64,000 nt of DNA from Streptomyces sp. NBC_01463 (GTDB lineage Bacteria; Actinomycetota; Actinomycetes; Streptomycetales; Streptomycetaceae): NCBI GenBank assembly GCA_036227345.1, contig CP109468.1, forward strand, positions 8,618,001 to 8,682,000, given 5' to 3'. Numbering within the stretch: position 1 is the first letter of the stretch; every line of letters starts with the position of its first letter. The notes under the pieces were generated by a model. That model made no database searches. It saw only the letters and a program-made list of their open reading frames with translations, and was not told the origin of the DNA. The translations under genes were made by a program, and so were the position numbers. Of the stretch, positions 28,601-35,819 are shown piece by piece.

Positions 28601-29793
28601 CCGCAGCCACCCCCGCGCGCGCCCTCGCTCCCGCTCCCGGTATCGCACCCTCCACCCCGGCCACCCCCGCGCGGACGCTCGGCCCCGCCGACCGGTGGCG
28701 GCTCGTGCTCGGCCGACGGCCCGACCAACTGCCGTCCGGCGCCGCCCGTCTGGCGACCGCTCTGGATGAGCTCTACGGCACGGGACACGGCGAAGGGTCG
28801 CGCAGCGGTCTGCCCGGACCGGGGCACGGTTCCGGACCGCGCGGCGGCCGGGAACCGTCGTTCCCCGGCGTCCGCGAGTGGTCCGAGGAACTGGCCGCAC
28901 TGTTCGGCCCCGGCATCCGCGAGGAAGTCCTCGCCGCCGCGGCCGCGACAGGCCGGCAGGACGTCCTCGCCGAACTCGACCCGGCGGCCGCCACTCCCTC
29001 CGTGGAACTGCTCCGGACGATCCTGCGGTACGCGGGCGGCCTCCCCGAAGCCCGCCTCGCGGCGCTCCGCCCCCTGGTCCGCCGCCTCGTCGACGAACTG
29101 ACCCGGCAACTCGCCACCCGGCTGCGGCCCGCCCTCACCGGCACGATGTCGGCACGGCCCACCCGCCGCCCCGGCGGCCGGCTGGACCTGCCGCGCACGC
29201 TGCGCGCCAACCTGGCCACCGCCCGGCGGGCGGCGGACGGCACGGTCCAGGTGATCCCGGAGAGGCCGGTGTTCCGCAGCCGTGCCCGGCGGTCGGCCGA
29301 CTGGCGTCTGATCCTGGTCACCGACGTCTCCGGATCCATGGAGGCATCCACGATCTGGTCCGCGCTGACCGCCTCCGTGCTCGCCGGGGTGCCGACCCTG
29401 AGCACCCATTTCCTGACCTTCTCCACGGAGGTCGTCGACCTCACCGGCCATGTGCACGATCCCCTCTCCCTCCTGCTGGAGGTGAGCGTGGGCGGAGGTA
29501 CGCACATCGCCGCCGGGCTGCGGCATGCCCGCAGCCTGATAACGGTGCCCGCCCGCACCCTCGTCGTCGTCATCAGCGACTTCGAGGAGGGCGCACCGCT
29601 CGGCGGACTGCTGGCCGAGGTGCGGGCCCTGGTGACCACCGGCTGCCACGTCCTCGGGTGCGCGAGTCTCGACGACGCGGGCCGTCCCCGCTACTCGACG
29701 GGCGTCGCCGGACAACTCGTGGCCGCCGGCATGCCCGTGGCAGCCCTCAGCCCACTCGAACTGGCACGTTGGATAGGGGAGAAGACCGCATGA
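25633..29793 (+). CDS. DUF5682-VWA fusion protein (YehM + YehP like)
   Basis: 1,386 residues. Residues 1-100 are a Thr/Glu/Arg/Ser/Pro-rich disordered tail built on tandem repeats. DUF5682 spans about 105-930: LIGVRHHAPSLAAALPALL (His113/114), VLLIELPAEF (Glu137) and VVVGAFHTPAL (His332) are its key strands. A Pro/Ala repeat linker (about 927-968) follows, then a helical part and a C-terminal VWA domain (about 1,220-1,386) with an intact MIDAS, DVSGSM at 1,231-1,236, GGGTHIAAG, and SDFEEG. VWA domains bind partners through a metal and are the usual co-factor of MoxR ATPases. In E. coli these are two separate proteins, YehM and YehP. The stop overlaps the SWIM gene (ATGA at 29790). Confidence 0.88.
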   Translation: MIESTTPETRPTAEPRSTGESRSAAETRPTAEPRSTGESRSAAETRPPADRPSAAESRSAAQEPPAAGVLPTAGASAVSSARGPAAGSATAEDAVADLAATGPGLPFLIGVRHHAPSLAAALPALLDAAAPDVLLIELPAEFQPWLGWLAHEETEAPVALAAVPADGPGPGTGGERGPAFYPFADFSPELVALRWAARNGVPAVAIDLPLADRAWAEGGPDTSAPAPAPVPGADSAPVPGEGRGLSAALRSRLTGRDGDDLWDRLVEALAPGSTPEALRRAALLTGWALRYEAEALGGVQGTDLVREACMRGHVAEALANGQRPAVVVGAFHTPALLPAVAEATRGSGPVARDESAAAPEPGADGHVNRAAGAGECTVSLVPYTYPLLDSRSGYPAGIRDPEWQHTVLGAAGDPAALHEALIRTAVRVCAALREQGHPYGPAEGREVVRVAGDLARLRGLPAPGRGEFLEAVQTVLGRGETYGTGRAVAKALERVLVGVRTGRPTPAAPRSGLGPAVEAETDALSLPGPGDAHEKAPRDLRLDPARSTLDRRRELLLRRLTVCGIPYAQEQGVTGAAGTEGLTTRWQVRWTPATAAMLTAAGARGVTPAQAAAGLLRQRHAAERAEGGPTAAQVVRGLTQAAECGLPALADERLAELAAVLPASGTLPELLTGLDLLDRIQAGHLPGLTEPDGPSAPDATVSDPDTTASGLDATASGRAERTVHAAELLTSAAVRQVDGLTGSEEPEDARALLELAQRADRLGGIRLTAALARLAADGTPLIAAAAGAVRVLTGHDEAEAFGGRVGSWVDGAVDSASRAALAARLTGVLTVAGPLLTVGVAALDPLLHRVVELDDSGFLARLPALRGGFDTLSPAARDRLLDTVEERLGERVGTLDADDPAELARRTTADLAARELLAGLGLPVPVPAHEGPAPAQEGPAPALEGLVPAHEEPAPAHEGPAPAHEDRFRPPPGNPATARPMVTPANAPSAAATPARALAPAPGIAPSTPATPARTLGPADRWRLVLGRRPDQLPSGAARLATALDELYGTGHGEGSRSGLPGPGHGSGPRGGREPSFPGVREWSEELAALFGPGIREEVLAAAAATGRQDVLAELDPAAATPSVELLRTILRYAGGLPEARLAALRPLVRRLVDELTRQLATRLRPALTGTMSARPTRRPGGRLDLPRTLRANLATARRAADGTVQVIPERPVFRSRARRSADWRLILVTDVSGSMEASTIWSALTASVLAGVPTLSTHFLTFSTEVVDLTGHVHDPLSLLLEVSVGGGTHIAAGLRHARSLITVPARTLVVVISDFEEGAPLGGLLAEVRALVTTGCHVLGCASLDDAGRPRYSTGVAGQLVAAGMPVAALSPLELARWIGEKTA
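25654..25761 (+). repeat. Two perfect 54-bp tandem repeats in coding DNA
   Basis: Unit 1 at 25654-25707 and unit 2 at 25708-25761 are identical, and a diverged partial third copy follows from 25762. Each unit is itself made of three related 18-bp blocks beginning GAGACG, GAGCCA and GAGTCA. The repeats encode ETRPTAEPRSTGESRSAA twice, in frame, so copy-number changes would alter only the length of the disordered N-terminal tail. Confidence 0.95.
28411..28536 (+). repeat. Six 21-bp repeats encoding a Pro/Ala/Glu linker
   Basis: Six degenerate 21-bp units encode PAHEGPA, PAQEGPA, PALEGLV, PAHEEPA, PAHEGPA and PAHEDRF in succession. They form the linker between the DUF5682 part and the C-terminal half of the fusion. 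Period and frame are kept, consistent with slippage-driven expansion of a flexible spacer. Confidence 0.9.
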
Positions 29794-31673
29794 CCGCAGA
29801 CCGGCTGCCACCCGTCGCGCCGGAGGTCACGGCAACGCTGGTGGAGGAACTCTCGCCCCGGCTGCGCAAACGCCTGGACGCGATGGTCACCAAGCTCGCC
29901 GCACGCCCCACGCACCGCGACGGGGACACGGTGACGATCGCGGTCGACGACGACACCGAGTTGCGCCTGCACGCCCCGGGCGGTGTGGTGGCGACGGCGG
30001 ACGGCATCGTCTGCGGTTGCCTCCTCGCCCCGGCCTGCGCCCACCGCGCGGCCGCCGCCTGCGCCGCCCCGACGGCGGACCCGGCACCGGAACACGCCGA
30101 TCAGTCCACCCCGCCGACCTACGAACCAGACTCCGCAACGGCCACCGCCCCTGGCCCCACCCCCGACACAGCCTCCCCGCCCGATGTGGCGCTCCCGGTA
30201 CAGCGCGCCGCGGCCGACGCCCTGTGGGCGGCGGGCGCCGCCGTGCTGGAGGCCGGCGTGGACGGGGCCGGCGCGGTCACCCAGTCGGCGCTCCTCCGCG
30301 CCGCGCACACCGCCCGGCTCCAGCAACTGCCCCGTGCCGCGGGCGCCGCGCTGTCCGTGGTGACCCTGCTGCGCGCGGCCCGCGCAGGGGACCCGTCCTA
30401 CCGCACCGCCGACCTCGTCACGGCCCTGGCCGAACTCCTGGGCACCGCACATCGAGTGGGAACGGCGTCCGGCGCGGAGCTGGCCGCTGTCCGGGGCCGC
30501 GCGCGCCGCCCGTACAGCGCCGACGGCTCGCTGCGCCTGTACGGCCTGTTCACCGAACCCGTGGTCACCGACTCGGGGCACGGCGGCGTCCGTACCTGGG
30601 TCGCGGGTTCCGACGGCCGCCTCTTCACAGTCGGCGATGTGGCACCCGGCGGCGTCGGACGCGCCCTGGGCGTGGCCGACCGGGCCGTGCGGCTGGGGGA
30701 CAGCGCGCTCACCCACCGGGAGCTGGGCCGGGCCGGCCTGGCGGTCTCGGGGGCGACGGTCTCGCCGGACGGCAGACTGGGCGCCGGGAAGGGCGTCAAA
30801 GCCGTGACCGCGCGGGGTGCGGCGTGGACGGAGCCGCCGCTCGCCGCCCTGTGGGACACGCCGCCGTCCGAACAGGCCGCCCGCGCCCTGCGGTCCACCT
30901 CCCGCTACGGGGACCAGGACGGCGGTGGCAGTGACTTGCTCTTCCTGGACGTCGAACTCCTCGGGGCGGTGCGGGAGTCGGGTGGCACCTGCCTGCTCGC
31001 GCGGTGCGAGGGAGGCGTTCCTGTCGCCGGTGCGCCCGCCGAGGCGTGGGTACGTCTCACCGTCGCCGACGACGATCCCGCGCTGGCCCACCGCGACAAC
31101 CTGATGCTGCTGGCCACGGCACCGGGGACACGGCTGAGGATCATCGGACGGCTGGTGCCCGCTCTCCACCCCCGGCTCACCCTCCTCGCCTGCTCGCACC
31201 CCACCGGCGCGGGCACGATCGACTTCGGCCTCGACCGCCTGCGCCGCGCCGACCTCCCGGACCCGACTGCCCCCGCGCACCTCGCCCCGCCACAGCCCGG
31301 AGAGAGCGGCGCGCAGTCGCCGCTGTACCTCCTGGAGCGCCGGGTGGAACAGACGGTCCCGGCGGGCCGCGCCGCCCTCGGCATGCTCGGCGACGTCACC
31401 GCCGAGGCCCGCCGCATCCGCCGTGCGGGCCTCCCCACGGCCGCCGGACTCCTCACCGCCCTGTGCGCCTCGGCGGCCCAACGCGATCGCGACCTCTTCG
31501 GCCGCCTCCTCCCTGCCGACACCGACGGGTTCGCCACCTACTGGCTCGCGTCCGCCCGCTACACGGCCGCAGTGGCCGAGTCGCTGTGCGCGGCAGCCTG
31601 GGGCCCGGCACAGGAGGTTCCGTCCGCGGCGCCGTCCGACCTGGAACAGGAGCCACGACCAACGTACCGATGA
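29790..31673 (+). CDS. SWIM zinc-finger protein, YehQ-like
   Basis: 627 residues, last gene of the operon. A SWIM motif CxCx(n)CxH is present near the N-terminus: Cys75, Cys77, Cys83 and His85 in GIVCGCLLAPACAHR. SWIM fingers bind DNA or protein. A Pro/Thr-rich linker (about 95-130) leads to a long Ala/Leu/Arg-rich region with beta segments (RPYSADGSLRLYGLF, WVRLTVADDDP, RLRIIGRLVPAL) that I cannot assign. E. coli YehQ is the SWIM protein of the homologous locus. No terminator is obvious in the 173 bp after the stop, only a short CTGAGCC repeat at about 31694-31710. Confidence 0.85.
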   Translation: MTADRLPPVAPEVTATLVEELSPRLRKRLDAMVTKLAARPTHRDGDTVTIAVDDDTELRLHAPGGVVATADGIVCGCLLAPACAHRAAAACAAPTADPAPEHADQSTPPTYEPDSATATAPGPTPDTASPPDVALPVQRAAADALWAAGAAVLEAGVDGAGAVTQSALLRAAHTARLQQLPRAAGAALSVVTLLRAARAGDPSYRTADLVTALAELLGTAHRVGTASGAELAAVRGRARRPYSADGSLRLYGLFTEPVVTDSGHGGVRTWVAGSDGRLFTVGDVAPGGVGRALGVADRAVRLGDSALTHRELGRAGLAVSGATVSPDGRLGAGKGVKAVTARGAAWTEPPLAALWDTPPSEQAARALRSTSRYGDQDGGGSDLLFLDVELLGAVRESGGTCLLARCEGGVPVAGAPAEAWVRLTVADDDPALAHRDNLMLLATAPGTRLRIIGRLVPALHPRLTLLACSHPTGAGTIDFGLDRLRRADLPDPTAPAHLAPPQPGESGAQSPLYLLERRVEQTVPAGRAALGMLGDVTAEARRIRRAGLPTAAGLLTALCASAAQRDRDLFGRLLPADTDGFATYWLASARYTAAVAESLCAAAWGPAQEVPSAAPSDLEQEPRPTYR

Positions 31674-31846
31674 CGTAGTACGTCCAGACACGCTGAGCCC
31701 TGAGCCCTGAGCCCCTGTGCTCCGCGGGCTTGACGCGCTGCAGTGGACCAAGCATTCACGGTGGCATGATGATCTACCGCGTGGAGTGTCGATGCGCCTG
31801 GCCGGCCTGTATGAGGGCTCCCCGGCGGCGAGCGAATGAGGCTGCA

Positions 31847-32227
31847 ATGAGTGACCTGACGAAGCCGGAGATCGTCGTTCCGGAGGGTGACGCTCCGACC
31901 GAGCTGACCATCCGTGACCTCGTCGTCGGGGACGGCCTTGAGGCGAAGCCGGGCAGGGTCGTCCACGTCCACTACGTCGGCGCCACCTTCGAGTCCGGGA
32001 AGGAGTTCGACGCCTCCTGGGACCGGGGCCGGCCGTTCAAGTTCGCCGTGGGCGGGGGCAGGGTCATCAAGGGCTGGGACCGCGGGGTCAGAGGGATGAA
32101 GGTCGGCGGCCGGCGCGAGATCATCGTTCCCCCGCGCCTCGGCTACGGCAACCAGTCGCCCTCGGTGTCGATCCCGGCGGGCTCGACGCTCGTCTTCGTG
32201 GTGGACCTGCTCTCCGTCGCAGTCTGA
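31847..32227 (+). CDS. FKBP-type peptidyl-prolyl cis-trans isomerase
   Basis: 126 residues from ATG 31847, with GAGG 6 nt upstream. The FKBP core is complete: VHVHYVGATFESGKEFDASW, the FKFAVGGGRVIKGWDRGVRG strand and active-site loop (Val-Ile-Lys-Gly-Trp), GGRREIIVPPRLGYGNQ and STLVFVVDLLSV. It is a single-domain cytoplasmic form with no signal peptide. It catalyses prolyl isomerisation in protein folding and would bind FK506/rapamycin-type macrolides. It lies between the MoxR-VWA operon and the caspase pair on the same strand, but is separated by 173 and 171 bp and has its own hairpin, so it is probably an independent housekeeping gene. Confidence 0.93.
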   Translation: MSDLTKPEIVVPEGDAPTELTIRDLVVGDGLEAKPGRVVHVHYVGATFESGKEFDASWDRGRPFKFAVGGGRVIKGWDRGVRGMKVGGRREIIVPPRLGYGNQSPSVSIPAGSTLVFVVDLLSVAV

Positions 32228-32256
32228 GGCCTTCCGCCACCAGGCCTCCCCGCGAG

Positions 32257-32274
32257 CCCGCCATGATCGGCGGG
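32257..32274 (+). terminator. Hairpin after the FKBP gene
   Basis: CCCGCC at 32257-32262 and GGCGGG at 32269-32274 form a 6-bp GC stem with an ATGATC loop, 30 bp after the stop. It is short but well placed. Confidence 0.5.
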
Positions 32275-32398
32275 GCGGCCCCAATGCGTCACAACTGCAG
32301 CTCATGAGCGTCGGGTTGGGCCGATCTGCTTGCCCGGCCGCATCGCAGCCGTTCATCATCTACGAGCAGGAGTACGGCGCGAGCAACGGGGTGAGTGG

Positions 32399-33424
32399 AT
32401 GGACAGTGATCGTCGCGCTCTTCTGGTGGGGGTGCCGCAGCAGACCGAGCACGCCTTTCCACTGCGGTCCATCGGCGATCCCGTCCGCGAGGACCTGCGC
32501 AGGATGCGCGAAGCCCTTGAGGCCTGCGAGTACCGGTGCACGGTGCTCGGCCCGGGAGGTCCCGACGAGAGCAGGCGGGACGCCATCCAGGACGCTGTCC
32601 GGGACGCGCTGCGCTCGGTCCCGGCCGGCGGTGTGCTGTTCGTCTACTTCTCCGGCCACGGACTGCACCTCGGAGGAAAGGACCACCTGGTCCCCTCCAA
32701 CGCCAAGGCGCTGGCCGACGGCAGCCCGGACACGGACTCGCTGATCGACCTGGACCGGGACTTCTTCGGCATGCTGGGGCCGACCGCCTGCCCCGCGGCC
32801 TTGGTCATCGCCTGCTTCGACGCCTGCCGTGACGGATCGGGTACGAGCGGCATCCGCCCGTACCACTACCGGGCGCCGCACCCCACACAACTGGTCGTCG
32901 GCAACAGCTGCGCACCGGGGGAGACCAGCGGATACGACGCCGACGGCAGCCATTTCACCAAGGCCCTGGCATACGCGCTGCACCCCGATTCGCCCCACCG
33001 CACGCTCCGGCAGGTCAGCGCCTCGGTCACGGCGGAGCTCAGGGACCACGAGCAGCATCCCCAGTGGTCGCCCGCCGGCGACCTCCCCGACGTCGTGGTC
33101 GCCGATACCGGCGGCGTGCCGGAGTGGGTGCAGGCGGTGTCCACCGCACACCTGTGGAGCCTGCCGTGCAGTGATCCTCCGGAGGTGCAGGAGGTGCTCC
33201 GCGAGCGCGTGGAAGCGGCCGTGCGGAGCCTGTCCGGAAAGTACCGCCGGGCGAGCGAACAGATGCCGCACCCTTGGCGGGACGACGACTATCCGATGCG
33301 CGTGCTGGACAGCGTCGCCGGGCTCCCCACCGGCACGCGCCCGCTCAGGGTCAACCACTCCGGACGCCCCGACGTGGAGAGGCAGCTCGGCTGCGGTGCC
33401 CACTGGCAGGCCGGCCGCCCGTGA
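32399..33424 (+). CDS. Caspase-like protease (peptidase C14 family)
   Basis: 341 residues from ATG 32399. The N-terminal p20-like domain has RALLVGVPQ at the start (strand 1) and the catalytic dyad in its usual contexts: His87 in LFVYFSGHGLH and Cys143 in VIACFDACRDGSG. The acidic pocket expected of Arg/Lys-specific bacterial caspases and metacaspases cannot be judged by eye. After about residue 230 comes a helical C-terminal part of about 110 residues of unknown type. It has no signal peptide, so it is cytosolic. The stop overlaps the GTG of a three-helix membrane protein (GTGA at 33421), which makes that protein its probable partner or substrate. Bacterial caspases often act in regulated cell death or conflict systems. 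Confidence 0.88.
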   Translation: MDSDRRALLVGVPQQTEHAFPLRSIGDPVREDLRRMREALEACEYRCTVLGPGGPDESRRDAIQDAVRDALRSVPAGGVLFVYFSGHGLHLGGKDHLVPSNAKALADGSPDTDSLIDLDRDFFGMLGPTACPAALVIACFDACRDGSGTSGIRPYHYRAPHPTQLVVGNSCAPGETSGYDADGSHFTKALAYALHPDSPHRTLRQVSASVTAELRDHEQHPQWSPAGDLPDVVVADTGGVPEWVQAVSTAHLWSLPCSDPPEVQEVLRERVEAAVRSLSGKYRRASEQMPHPWRDDDYPMRVLDSVAGLPTGTRPLRVNHSGRPDVERQLGCGAHWQAGRP

Positions 33425-34032
33425 CCCAGCGTCCGGAGAGCAGATGGCAGGACCTCGCCGATGAACTCCCCTTCCAGCAGCTGGACATCGTACGCAGACA
33501 GGCGGAGGGATGGCGCAACGGCCTCACCGGGCTGACCGGCCTCCTCACGGCCGTACTCGTCCTCAAGGGGCGCGAGACGTTCACCGACCTGCCCGGCTGG
33601 GCGGTGGTCCTGGCGAGCGGCCTCATCGCAGGCGGGTTCCTGTTGCTGCTGGCGGGGACTCTGCTGGCGGTACGAGCCAGCCATGGGCGCCGGACCAAGG
33701 ACATCGTGACCAATGGCGCGGATCTGGAGGAGTGGACGGAGCAGGAGACGCAGGACTGCCGGCGGGCCCTGTCCCGGGCCATCGGCTGTTTCGTCGCCGG
33801 GGTGATGCTCGTCGCGTCATCCGTGGGGGTGGCCTGGACGACGTACGCGAGCCCGGGCCCGAGTCCCGGCATGAGTGTTCAGGTGACCACGACCGGCGGC
33901 GTCCTGTGCGGGCGGCTTGCCGCATCCGACGGGAAGACGCTGCGACTGACCACGGGCACCGCGCCGGAGCAGCGCGTGCGGTCCGTGCCCATGGCCACCG
34001 CACTCGCCGTGGTCGCGGTGCCTGCCTGCTGA
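33421..34032 (+). CDS. Three-helix membrane protein coupled to the caspase gene
   Basis: 203 residues from the GTG overlapping the caspase stop. A 30-residue cytoplasmic start rich in Gln, Asp and Arg is followed by TM1 (about 33-50), TM2 (about 58-82, WAVVLASGLIAGGFLLLL), a charged loop of about 35 residues (RTKDIVTNGADLEEWTEQET) and TM3 (about 119-140). A small C-terminal domain on the opposite side has beta strands and two cysteines (GGVLCGRL and VPAC). No family recognised. The Arg/Lys sites in the cytoplasmic loop (SHGRRTKD) would suit a caspase-like protease; that it is cleaved is only a hypothesis. Confidence 0.75.
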   Translation: MTQRPESRWQDLADELPFQQLDIVRRQAEGWRNGLTGLTGLLTAVLVLKGRETFTDLPGWAVVLASGLIAGGFLLLLAGTLLAVRASHGRRTKDIVTNGADLEEWTEQETQDCRRALSRAIGCFVAGVMLVASSVGVAWTTYASPGPSPGMSVQVTTTGGVLCGRLAASDGKTLRLTTGTAPEQRVRSVPMATALAVVAVPAC

Positions 34033-34091
34033 GTGAGGCCGGTTGGGGGAGGGGCGCGCCTTCCACGGTCTCCGGCGTGGCAGCCCGTCGT

Positions 34092-34865
34092 TCAACGCTC
34101 CGGAGCTGCCTCGCTCAGTTCGGGTTCCAGACCCTCGGCCATCTGGCTGCGGCGACGGCCCGAATCGGCTCGCCAGGCTTCGAACGCCCAGGCGGTCGAG
34201 GCCACCACGGCGAGACCGAGGAGCCAGCCGCCCACCACATCGCTGAACCAGTGGACGCCGAGCGCGACCCGGGTGAAGCCCACGCCCACCACCGACACCA
34301 CCGAGACGCTCCAGAAGAGGGTGCGCAGCCGGCCACGAGGCACCAGCGGCAGCAGGGCCAGCAGCAGGATGGCGAACGAGGTGGTGGCCGTCATGGCATG
34401 ACCCGAGGGGAAGGAGAAGCCCGGCGCCTGGGCCACCGGGTCCGACAGGGAGGGCCTGGCCCGCTCGACCACGACCTTGACCAGCAGCCCGATCAGGGCG
34501 CTCGCCACCGCCGTCACGCCGGACCAGGCGGCCAGCCGCCAGGCGCGGCGCCAGAGCAGCCACACCGTCAGCAGCGCGACCACACAACGCAGCGTCGCCG
34601 GATCCCAGACCCAGTCGGACAGGAAGCGGAGGGTGCTTGTCCACCCGGGGTGTGCGCGCGCGGTCTCGTGCAGCCGCCGCGCCGCACCCGCGTCCATGAC
34701 GCGCAGCGGGCGCCACCGGCCCTCGACGAGGACGAGAAGAAGGCCGAAGGGCACCGCGGAGAGCGCGGCGACGGCAGCGGCACCGATGAGCCGTGCGCCG
34801 AATCTGCGGTCGGCCGCCCGTGCGCGGCGCTCACGAAGCAGCCGGCCGGTCGCTCGTACAACCAT
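34092..34865 (-). CDS. PAP2-family phosphatase
   Basis: 257 residues, six hydrophobic helices, with all three PAP2 motifs: KVVVERARP (KxxxxxxRP), FSFPSGHAMT (PSGH) and RVALGVHWFSDVVGG (SRxxxxxHxxxD type, with F-T-R before it). The family removes phosphate from lipid phosphates such as phosphatidate or undecaprenyl pyrophosphate at the membrane. It is the last gene of a minus-strand operon; its start codon directly abuts the stop of the YihY gene, with no gap. Confidence 0.9.
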   Translation of the reverse strand: MVVRATGRLLRERRARAADRRFGARLIGAAAVAALSAVPFGLLLVLVEGRWRPLRVMDAGAARRLHETARAHPGWTSTLRFLSDWVWDPATLRCVVALLTVWLLWRRAWRLAAWSGVTAVASALIGLLVKVVVERARPSLSDPVAQAPGFSFPSGHAMTATTSFAILLLALLPLVPRGRLRTLFWSVSVVSVVGVGFTRVALGVHWFSDVVGGWLLGLAVVASTAWAFEAWRADSGRRRSQMAEGLEPELSEAAPER

Positions 34866-35819
34866 TCAGGCTCCTGGATCGGGATGGATGGGGCCGGGGC
34901 GCTTGGCCCGCGCGGCCTCCAGCTGTGCGGCGAAGGACAGGCCGAGAAAGAGGGCGATGGAGGTCAGATAGGCCCAGAGGAGCAGTGACATGAACGCACT
35001 CAACGGGCCGTAGACGGTGTCGAAGGACCCGCTGACCGAGAGGTAGAGGCTGAGCAGCCAGGTCAGCAGGGTCCACAGCACCAGATAGACGGCCGCCCCG
35101 AACGCCAGCCAGGTGTAGCCGGGCTGCTTCCGGCGGGGCGAGCGGCGGAAGATCGCGCTCGCGGAGATGAGCGCGAGCAACAGCCCGCACGGCCAGCGCA
35201 GCAGGTCCCAGGCGTGCCCGGCGCCCTCGCCGAGCCCGTAGACCGACACAGCGGCCGCGGCCAGGTCACCGCCCACCACCATCAGGATGAACCCGATTCC
35301 CAGGGGTATCCCGGCAGCCAGCGCCATCACCAGGCCGCGGAAGTACTTCTGGTGGAAGGGGCGGTCGCGTTCGACCCCGTAGATCCGGTTGGCGCCGCGT
35401 TCGATCTGGCACATCGCCGTGGTGACGTTGACCAGCGAGAAGGCCAGGCCGAACCAGAGCGTGAGCTGGGTCCCGTCGCCGGCGCGCTGCCGGCTGCGGT
35501 CGAGCGCGTCGTCCACGACCTCGGCGCTCGGCCCCGCGGCGATGCGGTGGATGGTCAGTTCCGTCAGTCTCCCTATGTTCTCCGTGTGCAGGGTGGCGGA
35601 GAGGCCGACGAAGGCGATGACCAGCGGTATGACGGCGAGAACCGTCTGAAGGGCGAGCGCGCGGGAGTGGCTGAAGCCGTCCGCGTAACGGAAGCGGACG
35701 AAGGAGTCGCGTACCAGCGCCCAGCGGCCGTAGCGGCGCAGCGAGGCCAGCGCCTCGTCGGCGGAGAGTTCGTCACCTGCCATGTCGCGGGTCTGCGGGA
35801 CCCGGGTCGCGGTGCCCAT
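34866..35819 (-). CDS. YihY/BrkB-family membrane protein
   Basis: 317 residues with six hydrophobic helices. The N-terminal FRYADGFSHSRALALQTVLA and PLVIAFVGL, the mid-region NRIYGVERDRPFHQKYFRGL, and the C-terminal PGYTWLAFGAAVYLVLWTLL and SFDTVYGPLSAFMSLLLWAY are the conserved landmarks of the YihY/BrkB (UPF0761) family. It was once called ribonuclease BN; no enzymatic residue is known. Its stop and start abut its two operon neighbours exactly, so all three are one translational unit. A role in lipid or envelope transport is possible from the neighbours. Confidence 0.9.
   Translation of the reverse strand: MGTATRVPQTRDMAGDELSADEALASLRRYGRWALVRDSFVRFRYADGFSHSRALALQTVLAVIPLVIAFVGLSATLHTENIGRLTELTIHRIAAGPSAEVVDDALDRSRQRAGDGTQLTLWFGLAFSLVNVTTAMCQIERGANRIYGVERDRPFHQKYFRGLVMALAAGIPLGIGFILMVVGGDLAAAAVSVYGLGEGAGHAWDLLRWPCGLLLALISASAIFRRSPRRKQPGYTWLAFGAAVYLVLWTLLTWLLSLYLSVSGSFDTVYGPLSAFMSLLLWAYLTSIALFLGLSFAAQLEAARAKRPGPIHPDPGA

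Noticed and set aside
31690..31715. CTGAGCC direct repeat as an attachment site
   Set aside because: Very short, with no second copy at the far end of any island and no integrase in the window.
31847..32227. FKBP as an immunophilin member of the MoxR-caspase system
   Set aside because: It is separated by 170 bp on each side, has its own hairpin, and is a standard single-domain housekeeping type, so I do not include it in the system.
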